The notes under the pieces were generated by a model. The model had not been told where the DNA came from. It saw only the letters and a program-made list of their open reading frames with translations, and did not search any database. A stretch of 45,912 nucleotides of DNA, taken from contig JAGVGO010000221.1 in assembly GCA_020057085.1 (NCBI GenBank), positions 1-45,912 of the forward strand. The letters are read 5' to 3'. The first letter of the stretch is position 1. Each line of letters starts with the position of its first letter. Of this stretch, positions 6,651-13,014 are shown one piece after another. The translations under genes and the position numbers were made by a program. Source of the stretch: Planctomycetota bacterium (GTDB taxonomy: Bacteria > Planctomycetota > Uabimicrobiia > Uabimicrobiales > JABWCH01).

Positions 6651-8273
6651 ATGGAGCGATTACGAATTGTGGAAGAAGGGCAAGAACGATATTGCGATCT
6701 TGCCAACAGGGTTGTTACAGTGGGTAGAAGCAGTAAGAACGATATTTCGCTAAAAGACCGTAATACCTCTCGTCGCCATTGCAATGTCTTGCAGGTGGGT
6801 GATAGCTGGTTTGCGGTAGATTGCGACAGCCATAACGGAACTTTCGTCAATGGCGTGAGAATCAGCAAAAAAGAGCTGGTTAACGGTGATCGTATCTCCA
6901 TCGGTGAGGTGAATATATATTTCTTGACCGGCAAAGATGTCGCTCAACCTGGCGATAAAAAAGACGCAGCCGAGCCACCATCAGTACCCAATGCGGCCGC
7001 CCTGGACAAAAAGGGGCAAGGCAACGACAAAGCAGAAGAAATCCTGGTGCAAGAAAAAAGAATCGGCCAGGAAAAAATGGAAGAGTTGTCTTCGTTGTCT
7101 CCTATGAAAGACATAACTCCAAACAAAGAAGACGTGCCGCTGCCGGCACCTGTTTTGTCGAAAGTGGACGAGATTGACAAAGAATTGATGGAGGCGTCGC
7201 AAAAAATGGCCGCGGTCAGCCCAGAGCCATTAGGATTCCAGGCCAGACCAGCCTCTCCGGCCAAGCAGGCGGATATGGATATGGATATGGAAAATCCGAT
7301 GGCAGCGCCAGTCGTGGCAGAAAAAGAGATAGCCCATGAAAAAGAGCGCGAAAAAATGAGCAAAAGCGGCCTCCATCTGACCAAGGAACTCAATCAGTTG
7401 CGAGATCTATATCACCGTTTCCAGAGCCAGATGGCATTCCACCTGATCGGCCAGGAAAAAATCGGCAAACTCTTGATTACCGCCCTGCTGGCTGGGGGGC
7501 ACTGTCTGATTCAAGGCGACAACCTGGCGGTCAAAGCCATCATCGCCAACCGCGCCGCCAAGGGACTCAATCTAGCCTTCCGCCATATTTACTGGAATGC
7601 TTCCTATGCACAGGAAACATTGCGTAAAGCCAACATCATCCTGTTGCAAAACGCGCCCGTAGAACTGGCCGCTTCGGTTATGTGCGAAAGCAGACTCAAA
7701 CTCGTTTCAAGCGGCGATCGCTCGTACAGGTTGCCGGAACCTTACCTCCTGGTGCTGAACGAGGACTCTACAGACGGCACTACACTCAGCAAAAGTCTAG
7801 AGAATTTTTTCGTGTTCAGCGTGCCATTGGCTTCGCTTGCTTTGCAGGAAGAAATTTCCCTCCTCGAAATGTCGGCACAGGAGGGGGAAAACGAAAGGAC
7901 GCTCCTCTCGCCGCAAGAATTTCAGAATTTCCAGCGATTGGTAGATAGCATCAAGATTTCTCGCGCCTGTCTCGAATATATCGGCCGCATTATCCGTCTT
8001 ACGCGTCCGGCGGAAGAAGATGCACTGCCGTTGGTCAAGGAAAAGATAAACAAAGGCTGCCATCCTATCGTTGGTATCTGGATCATCAAAGGGGCGCAGG
8101 CCACGGCGGCGCTACATGGACGCGAGGCCGTATCGGCCAAAGATATTCAGGCTATCGCCCGTTATTTGATCCCGTCACGTCTGCTACTTAGCATGCAGGC
8201 ATTACAGTCCGGCGATACAGGGGAGACCATCTATCATGCTATCCTGAGCAAGTTGAAAGAACCTGTCGAATAA
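6651..8273 (+). CDS. FHA-domain protein fused to a degenerate MoxR-like AAA domain
   Basis: 540 aa from the ATG nine bases after GAGG; a TTG five codons upstream is less likely. Residues 3-92 are an FHA phosphothreonine-binding domain (GRSSKND, SRRH, NGTFVNG). Residues about 95-255 are a charged Lys/Glu/Pro/Ala linker. From about 262 the chain follows the MoxR ATPase pattern: LIGQEKIGKLLITALLAGGH at the entry, RLPEPYLLVLNE and DGTTLSKSLENFF mid-domain, and a C-terminal helical lid ending in HGREAVSAKDIQAIARYLIPSR. The Walker A position reads GDNLAVKA (289-296) rather than GxxGxGKT, and the Walker B Asp-Glu is replaced by Gln333-Asn334. ATP hydrolysis is therefore unlikely. It could be a phospho-regulated adaptor or a partner of an active MoxR elsewhere. 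Cytoplasmic; possible ligands include the window's Ser/Thr kinases. Confidence 0.8.
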   Translation: MERLRIVEEGQERYCDLANRVVTVGRSSKNDISLKDRNTSRRHCNVLQVGDSWFAVDCDSHNGTFVNGVRISKKELVNGDRISIGEVNIYFLTGKDVAQPGDKKDAAEPPSVPNAAALDKKGQGNDKAEEILVQEKRIGQEKMEELSSLSPMKDITPNKEDVPLPAPVLSKVDEIDKELMEASQKMAAVSPEPLGFQARPASPAKQADMDMDMENPMAAPVVAEKEIAHEKEREKMSKSGLHLTKELNQLRDLYHRFQSQMAFHLIGQEKIGKLLITALLAGGHCLIQGDNLAVKAIIANRAAKGLNLAFRHIYWNASYAQETLRKANIILLQNAPVELAASVMCESRLKLVSSGDRSYRLPEPYLLVLNEDSTDGTTLSKSLENFFVFSVPLASLALQEEISLLEMSAQEGENERTLLSPQEFQNFQRLVDSIKISRACLEYIGRIIRLTRPAEEDALPLVKEKINKGCHPIVGIWIIKGAQATAALHGREAVSAKDIQAIARYLIPSRLLLSMQALQSGDTGETIYHAILSKLKEPVE

Positions 8274-8274
8274 C

Positions 8275-9162
8275 ATGGAAAACATTTCGTTTGCGCGCAG
8301 CGCTGTCAAAAAATTTTTGAGCGAGTTAGAGATGTGTCCCAGTAAAAATATGGGACAAAATTTTTTGCTGGACGCTAATTTTCACCAGAAACTGATAACG
8401 GCAGCCGATGTGCAAAAAACGGACGTAGTGTTGGAAGTCGGTGGTGGGCTTGGCCATCTGACACAATTTTTGTTGGAACGTGCCGCTACCGTGTGGTGTG
8501 TGGAGTTAGACCGACGCCTGGCCGGTTTCCTGTGCCGGCAATTTAGCCATCACCTGGCCTTTCGACTGTTTTCTATGGATGTGCTGGCAAGCAAGCATCG
8601 GCTGCAACCACAGTTGTTGGAAAGCCTGAGCGCATTGCCACCGCAGCAGTCGTTTAAACTGGTTGCCAATTTACCCTACAGCGTGGCAACACCGGTCATC
8701 ATGAATTTCCTGGCATTGACACCGCCGCCTGTTATCATCGCCGTCACGATCCAGAAGGAAGTGGCTGAAAGGCTTACCGCGCGTCCCGGCAGCGAACATT
8801 ATGGCTACCTGTCGGTGTATGCTCAATTTTATGCTAACATACAGCTTGTCTGCTCTCTGCCGCCGCTGGCCTTCTATCCACCACCACAGGTCGCTTCGGC
8901 AATCATTACCCTGACACCATATCCACCGCGCCAGGATTTGCTAGACAAAGCCATGTTTTACGAAGTCGTACAAAAGACATTTCAGGCACGGCGCAAAACT
9001 ATCATCAATGGTTTGCGGCGAGTGTCGGCGCTTCCCACAGGCAGGTTACAACAAATTTTGCAAACGTGTGCTATCGCTCCTGACAGCCGGGGCGAAGATT
9101 TGTCTTTGGAGGAGTTCATAAGGCTTAGCAATGAGCTTTGTGCAGCTAGAGAAGATGACTAA
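8275..9162 (+). CDS. rsmA: 16S rRNA (adenine1518-N6/adenine1519-N6)-dimethyltransferase
   Basis: 295 aa, normal length. Dimethylates two adjacent adenines in the 3'-terminal hairpin of 16S rRNA late in small-subunit assembly. The KsgA signature is complete: KNMGQNFLLD near the N-terminus, SAM motif I EVGGGLGHLT, the acidic motif II in VELDRRL, motif IV NLPYSVATP, the YGYLSVYAQFYA segment, and FYPPPQVASAI. The C-terminal helical domain contains FQARRKTIINGLRR. It starts one base after the FHA gene stop and overlaps the DUF445 gene by 32 nt, so the three genes are probably co-transcribed. Confidence 0.93.
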   Translation: MENISFARSAVKKFLSELEMCPSKNMGQNFLLDANFHQKLITAADVQKTDVVLEVGGGLGHLTQFLLERAATVWCVELDRRLAGFLCRQFSHHLAFRLFSMDVLASKHRLQPQLLESLSALPPQQSFKLVANLPYSVATPVIMNFLALTPPPVIIAVTIQKEVAERLTARPGSEHYGYLSVYAQFYANIQLVCSLPPLAFYPPPQVASAIITLTPYPPRQDLLDKAMFYEVVQKTFQARRKTIINGLRRVSALPTGRLQQILQTCAIAPDSRGEDLSLEEFIRLSNELCAAREDD

Positions 9163-10042
9163 AGGACACATCACCCTCATTGCTACAGGGCTTATCATGC
9201 CTCTTGCCTTCTTTTTCCATGGCCATATGCGCGATTTTATTTTCACGCTGGGCGTTTCGGGCGTGGTCGGCTGTGCCACCAATGCCATTGCCATTCGTAT
9301 GTTGTTCGATCATATCTACTTGCTGCCGTGGTTGAAGAAATGGCCGCTTCCCTATTCCGGTATTCTCGAAGAACAACGTGAAGAGATTGCCAAGGCTATC
9401 GGCTGGACCGTAGCCAAGAGATTACTTTCCACCGATGCGCTGATGCGTGCCGTAACTGCAGAGCCGTTTCAGGAGGTGATTCGTAGTACTCTCGGCTCTC
9501 GCCTGCGTGAGATTTTGTGTGAACCGGGTTTTCTTGAAGTAGTGAGCCAGGACATCGGCAAACATGCCTGCGCGTTCATTGGCAGCGACCTGTTCCGACT
9601 CAAATTGCAGCAGGCGTTGTACCGCCATCTGGGCTGGGTCGGCAGTATCCTGGTAGAAGTGAAAAACGTGCGCGAACGGGACAAAATCACAACGCAGATG
9701 CAAAGAGAGCTGAAGCAAGTGGTCGCTTATATGTGCCAAGATGAATCTTTCCGGCTTGCCGTACGTGATTTTCTCAAAAACTTGCCGATCAAATTTTACG
9801 ATACGCAAACCCCTCTCAAAGAAGGCGTGCAGCGTTGTATCGCCGTGCTGGTAAGAGATCTCCTGGAGCAGGTAGACATCGAGAAGATCGTGGCAGATGA
9901 GGTGCGTTCATTCCCGCCGGGCGCTCTGTCCAGCATCATCATCAAGATCACCGCCGAAAATCTCGACTGGCTGGAGGTGTGGGGCGGAGTGCTCGGTGTG
10001 CTGGTCGGAGGCTTGTTCTGGTGCCTTGGTAAACTTGTATGA
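9131..10042 (+). CDS. DUF445 (YheB/YjiN-type) membrane protein
   Basis: 303 aa. An N-terminal hydrophobic hairpin contains the family hallmark GVSGVVGCATNAIAIRMLF followed by YLLPWL and GILEEQREEIAKAIG. A long helical middle part has DUF445-type repeats, and a last membrane segment (about 282-300, GVLGVLVGGLFWCLG) closes the protein. The biochemical role of DUF445 is unknown; some members have been linked to membrane or lipid homeostasis. The start overlaps rsmA. An ATG at 9155 (MTKGHI) would also serve and shortens the overlap. Confidence 0.8.
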   Translation: MSFVQLEKMTKGHITLIATGLIMPLAFFFHGHMRDFIFTLGVSGVVGCATNAIAIRMLFDHIYLLPWLKKWPLPYSGILEEQREEIAKAIGWTVAKRLLSTDALMRAVTAEPFQEVIRSTLGSRLREILCEPGFLEVVSQDIGKHACAFIGSDLFRLKLQQALYRHLGWVGSILVEVKNVRERDKITTQMQRELKQVVAYMCQDESFRLAVRDFLKNLPIKFYDTQTPLKEGVQRCIAVLVRDLLEQVDIEKIVADEVRSFPPGALSSIIIKITAENLDWLEVWGGVLGVLVGGLFWCLGKLV

Positions 10043-10058
10043 AAGGCACATAAAAGAT

Positions 10059-11549
10059 ATGATAACGCTCAAAGATTTAGAAGCCTATCTGTGGGGAGCA
10101 GCCAATCTCCTACGAGGTATGATTGATGCGGCCGATTTCAAGCAGTATATATTCCCCATGCTTTTTTACAAACGCCTCTGTGATGTGTACGATGAAGAGT
10201 ATGATTTAGCTTTGAAGGAATCCAATGGTAGTTTAGAGTTTGCTGAATATGAAGAGAATCACCGTTTCCAAATACCCAAAGGGTACCACTGGAATGACAT
10301 CCGTAAAGAAACCAAAGATGTTGGCTTGAAATTCCAAAAGGCTCTCCGAGAGATTGAGAAAAAGAACGCAAAACTACACGGTATTTTTGGAGACGCACAA
10401 TGGTCGAACAAAAATCGCTTTACGGATGAGAAAATGGTAGACCTGATAGACCATTTTTCTTCGTTGAAACTTACGCTGGAAAACGTGCCCGCAGATGAAT
10501 TCGGAACGGCTTATGAATATCTGATCAAAAAATTTGCCGATGACAGTGGGCATACGGCAGCAGAATTTTATACCAACCGCACGGTGGTGCAACTGATGAC
10601 TCTGATTCTGGCTCCACAGCCAGCCGAAGCCATTTATGACCCTACGTGTGGGACGGGCGGAATGTTGCTCAACTGTGTGCTGCAACTGAAAAACGCTGGT
10701 AAAGAATACCGCAATCTGGTATTGCAGGGGCAGGAATTGAATCTGATTACCTCGGCAATTGCACGCATGAACATGATCATCCACGATATTGATGATTTCG
10801 AAATTGCCCAGGGAGATACGCTGGATAATCCAGCCTTTATCAAAGAAGATAAGCTGGAAACCTTCAACATTATTCTGGCCAATCCACCGTATTCTGTCAA
10901 ACGATGGAACCGCAAGAAATGGCTGAAAGACCCCTATGGCAGAAACATTTGGGGAACACCTCCCCAAGGCTGCGCAGACTATGCCTTTATCCAGCACATT
11001 TACCATAGCCTGGACAAACAAAACGGACGTGCCGCAATTTTACTGCCCCATGGAATTTTATTTCGAGACACTGAGGCGGAGATACGGCGTAAGATGGTGG
11101 AAATGGACGTGGTAGATGCCGTAATCGGTTTAGGCCCGAACCTGTTTTACAATTCCTCGATGGAATCTTGTGTGCTGATACTGCGGAACAATAAGCCTGT
11201 CCAGCGCATGGGGAAAATTCTGTTCATCAATGCAGTGGGCGAAGTACACAAAGAACGCTCCGAAAGTTGTCTGGAAAAAGAACATATAGAAAGAATAGTG
11301 AATGCGTATCGCAGCTACCAGGATATAGAGGCTTTCGCAAAAGTTGTCACGAAAGAGCAGGTGTTGAGCAATTCGGGCAATTTGAATATTCGTCTCTACA
11401 CAAGCCCGGATGAAACCAACCACAAAGCCGATTTGCCCCAGTTATACAACGAGTTACAAAGAAGCTCGGAAAACATGCAAAAGACGATGGAAGATTTGCT
11501 TCGTAAGTTAAAGGAGTTTGGGGTTGGAAAGAAAAATAGTTGTAAGTGA
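10059..11549 (+). CDS. hsdM: Type I restriction-modification DNA methyltransferase subunit HsdM
   Basis: 496 aa. Transfers a methyl group from SAM to N6 of adenine within the bipartite site chosen by HsdS. The N-terminal helical domain (LWGAANLLRG, FPMLFYKRLCDVYDEEY) is followed by the target-adenine methylase core: motif I at DPTCGTGG (D194 onward) and the catalytic NPPY at residues 275-278. I start it at the ATG opening MITLKDLEAYLWG; longer readings back to 9897 run inside the DUF445 gene. The last residues (GVGKKNSCK) differ from the expected HsdM end because a toxin-antitoxin-like cassette joins here; the ancestral ending (GVGTERL-stop) seems preserved at 12409-12432. It begins 16 nt after the DUF445 stop. 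Confidence 0.93.
   Translation: MITLKDLEAYLWGAANLLRGMIDAADFKQYIFPMLFYKRLCDVYDEEYDLALKESNGSLEFAEYEENHRFQIPKGYHWNDIRKETKDVGLKFQKALREIEKKNAKLHGIFGDAQWSNKNRFTDEKMVDLIDHFSSLKLTLENVPADEFGTAYEYLIKKFADDSGHTAAEFYTNRTVVQLMTLILAPQPAEAIYDPTCGTGGMLLNCVLQLKNAGKEYRNLVLQGQELNLITSAIARMNMIIHDIDDFEIAQGDTLDNPAFIKEDKLETFNIILANPPYSVKRWNRKKWLKDPYGRNIWGTPPQGCADYAFIQHIYHSLDKQNGRAAILLPHGILFRDTEAEIRRKMVEMDVVDAVIGLGPNLFYNSSMESCVLILRNNKPVQRMGKILFINAVGEVHKERSESCLEKEHIERIVNAYRSYQDIEAFAKVVTKEQVLSNSGNLNIRLYTSPDETNHKADLPQLYNELQRSSENMQKTMEDLLRKLKEFGVGKKNSCK
11505..11529 (+). repeat. Junction repeat, left copy (ribosome-binding site and TTG start)
   Basis: 25 nt containing AAAGGAG and the TTG that starts the PIN gene. 22 of the 25 bases are identical to 12394-12418, where the same offset gives the hsdS start. 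The two copies bracket the PIN/RHH cassette. Confidence 0.75.
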
Positions 11550-12090
11550 TACAGGACCATTAATCTCTGTATTTCAAAGTAAACAAGTTAAATTATTGCA
11601 ATCGTTGTACGACAAAGTTTGCATTCCAATCACAACACTGCCCGAATACATTGGGCAAGTAGAAAAGACAACCATTGACTGGCTTATCAGCATTGGTTAT
11701 GTGGATGTGTGCGAATTGACACTTTCTGAAAAATCTATGGCTTTTGAGATTGCAAAAGAAATTGCGGAACATCCTCTAAGCAAGAATAAACTCGCAGAAG
11801 ATCACGACCCAGAAGCTCAGGCTATCGTATTAGCCAAGAGGCAAACATTCAAAGCATGCGAGTTACTTATGGACGAGCTTGTTGCCAGAGAGATTGCCAA
11901 AAAACATGATGTCCCAATTATAGGATTTCCAGGCATTCTAATTCGTTGCTGTAAACATGGTATGATTAGTGCTGAACAGGTAAGAGATACACTGCTCATT
12001 TGTCAATCGTTGGGAACACATTATGCAACGGATTTCATCCAAAACATCTATAAAAAACTGAAGGAGGAACAGCCCAATGAATCCAGATAA
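11524..12090 (+). CDS. PIN-domain (DUF3368-type) nuclease, probable toxin
   Basis: 188 aa from the TTG seven bases after AAAGGAG (a TTG two codons earlier is also possible). The fold is that of PIN ribonucleases: an opening strand with the first acid in VVSDTGPLI (Asp9), a central DHDPEAQAIVLA with further acids, then LLMDELVAREIA followed by VPIIGFPGILI and GMISAEQV, the usual DUF3368 order. Such proteins cleave RNA using metal ions and act as toxins with small DNA-binding antitoxins. The downstream RHH gene overlaps it by 14 nt, in toxin-first order. It overlaps the hsdM end by 26 nt. Function is inferred from family and pairing; the RNA target is unknown. Confidence 0.75.
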   Translation: MERKIVVSDTGPLISVFQSKQVKLLQSLYDKVCIPITTLPEYIGQVEKTTIDWLISIGYVDVCELTLSEKSMAFEIAKEIAEHPLSKNKLAEDHDPEAQAIVLAKRQTFKACELLMDELVAREIAKKHDVPIIGFPGILIRCCKHGMISAEQVRDTLLICQSLGTHYATDFIQNIYKKLKEEQPNESR

Positions 12091-12325
12091 AAACAAAGAA
12101 TTATTGATGAATTCTGTGGAGGAAGCTTTTAAGGATGCTGACGATTCAGAAAAAAGATGGCGAGAGTGGGAACATTCGTATGCTCTAAAGACTATTTCCA
12201 TTAAGCTACCAGAATCCGACTATAAGGTTCTGGAAAACTTAGCACGCGAACAACACAAGACAGCACCGCAGTTAGTGCAGGCACTTGTCCACAATGTTCT
12301 CTCCACTTTTCTTGGAATGCGATGA
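12077..12325 (+). CDS. Probable ribbon-helix-helix antitoxin of the PIN toxin
   Basis: 82 aa. A charged N-terminal half rich in Glu, Asp and Lys (about 1-35) would suit a toxin-neutralising tail. Then ALKTISIKLPESDYKVLENLAREQ gives a basic beta-strand and two helices typical of RHH/CopG-type DNA binding. DUF3368 toxins are more often paired with UPF0175 proteins, so this partner is somewhat unusual. GGAGGAA precedes the ATG inside the toxin gene. Its stop overlaps the next small frame (ATGA). Self-repression of the cassette is the expected role. Confidence 0.65.
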   Translation: MNPDKNKELLMNSVEEAFKDADDSEKRWREWEHSYALKTISIKLPESDYKVLENLAREQHKTAPQLVQALVHNVLSTFLGMR

Positions 12326-12432
12326 TTTACAAAATACAGTTTGAAAAACTCGCACCATTGGTGCGAAAAATAGCGCGGTCAGAAAAAACAACAAAGCTAA
12401 AGGAGATCGGGGTTGGAACTGAAAGGCTTTGA
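12322..12432 (+). CDS. 36-residue frame carrying a relic of the HsdM C-terminus
   Basis: Opens with an ATG overlapping the antitoxin stop and ends at a TGA 17 nt inside hsdS. Its final residues KLKEIGVGTERL continue the HsdM pattern (HsdM itself ends KLKEFGVGKKNSCK after the insertion). The frame is therefore best read as the displaced original 3' end of hsdM joined to cassette sequence. It may still be translated to feed ribosomes into hsdS. Confidence 0.4.
   Translation: MIYKIQFEKLAPLVRKIARSEKTTKLKEIGVGTERL
12350..12366. promoter_or_regulatory. Palindrome just after the antitoxin gene
   Basis: TCGCACCA-T-TGGTGCGA is a perfect 8-bp inverted repeat 25 nt downstream of the antitoxin stop. 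It could be an operator for an RHH dimer, since RHH proteins bind short palindromes, or a trace of the insertion event. No T-run follows, so it is not a terminator. Confidence 0.4.
12394..12418 (+). repeat. Junction repeat, right copy (ribosome-binding site and TTG start of hsdS)
   Basis: Partner of 11505-11529, with differences at only three positions. AAAGGAG (12399-12405) and the TTG at 12413 fall at the same offsets as in the left copy. Confidence 0.75.
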
Positions 12433-12988
12433 CAAAACTAGATGGAAAAAGATTTGTTTTAAAGAAATGGCTGAAAATATCTCCGAACGAGTAGACCCCA
12501 AGGATGCGGAATTTGATATTTATATAGGACTAGAACATCTTGACCCCGAAAGTTTAAAAATTATTCGATATGGAAAACCACAAGAGGTCATTGGGACAAA
12601 GTTAAAAGTTAAGAAAGGTGATATTATTTTTGGAAAGCGCAGGGCATATCAAAGAAAAGTCGCTGTGGCAGATTTTGATTGTATTTGCTCGGCTCATGCA
12701 ATGGTGCTAAGAGCCAAGCCTGATTATGTGATAGCTGAATTTCTACCTTATTTCATGCAATCAGATATGTTTATGAATTGTGCTGTACAAATATCCGAGG
12801 GTTCATTATCACCTACAATCAAATGGAAAACACTCGCATCACAAAAATTTATCATCCCTACAAAAACAGAACAGAAGCTGATAGCAGATACTCTTTACCA
12901 GATCGAAGATACCATCGAACAGACCAGGCACCACCAAGCCACTCTCCGCAATTTTAAAAAAGGATTGCTGGCTGAGTGGGTTGGGTAG
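12413..12988 (+). CDS. hsdS: Type I restriction-modification specificity subunit HsdS, half-length (single recognition domain)
   Basis: 191 aa, about half the usual ~400. One target-recognition domain is present, with the typical IGLEHLDPES, KVKKGDIIFGKRRAYQRKVAVA, CSAHAMVLRA and LSPTIKWKTLASQKFIIP blocks. It ends with one conserved helix (EQKLIADTLYQIEDTIEQTRHHQATLRNF is split by the usual bend). Half-size HsdS proteins can dimerise and then recognise a symmetric bipartite site. The TTG start lies seven bases after AAAGGAG. The end overlaps no gene; hsdR starts 26 nt later. No second HsdS half is in the window. Confidence 0.82.
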   Translation: MELKGFDKTRWKKICFKEMAENISERVDPKDAEFDIYIGLEHLDPESLKIIRYGKPQEVIGTKLKVKKGDIIFGKRRAYQRKVAVADFDCICSAHAMVLRAKPDYVIAEFLPYFMQSDMFMNCAVQISEGSLSPTIKWKTLASQKFIIPTKTEQKLIADTLYQIEDTIEQTRHHQATLRNFKKGLLAEWVG

Positions 12989-13014
12989 ATTTTGGGCACT
13001 TAAAGGGAAACGCT

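Noticed and set aside
7268-7290. Short GATATG tandem repeat inside the FHA gene as a phase-variation tract
   Set aside because: The unit is six bases, so slippage keeps the frame; it merely encodes an MDMDMD stretch.
9897-10058. N-terminal extension of HsdM
   Set aside because: It lies inside the DUF445 gene; HsdM family similarity begins at the ATG at 10059.
10374-11021. 215-codon minus-strand frame opposite hsdM
   Set aside because: It mirrors the conserved methylase core; its composition is that expected of a shadow frame.
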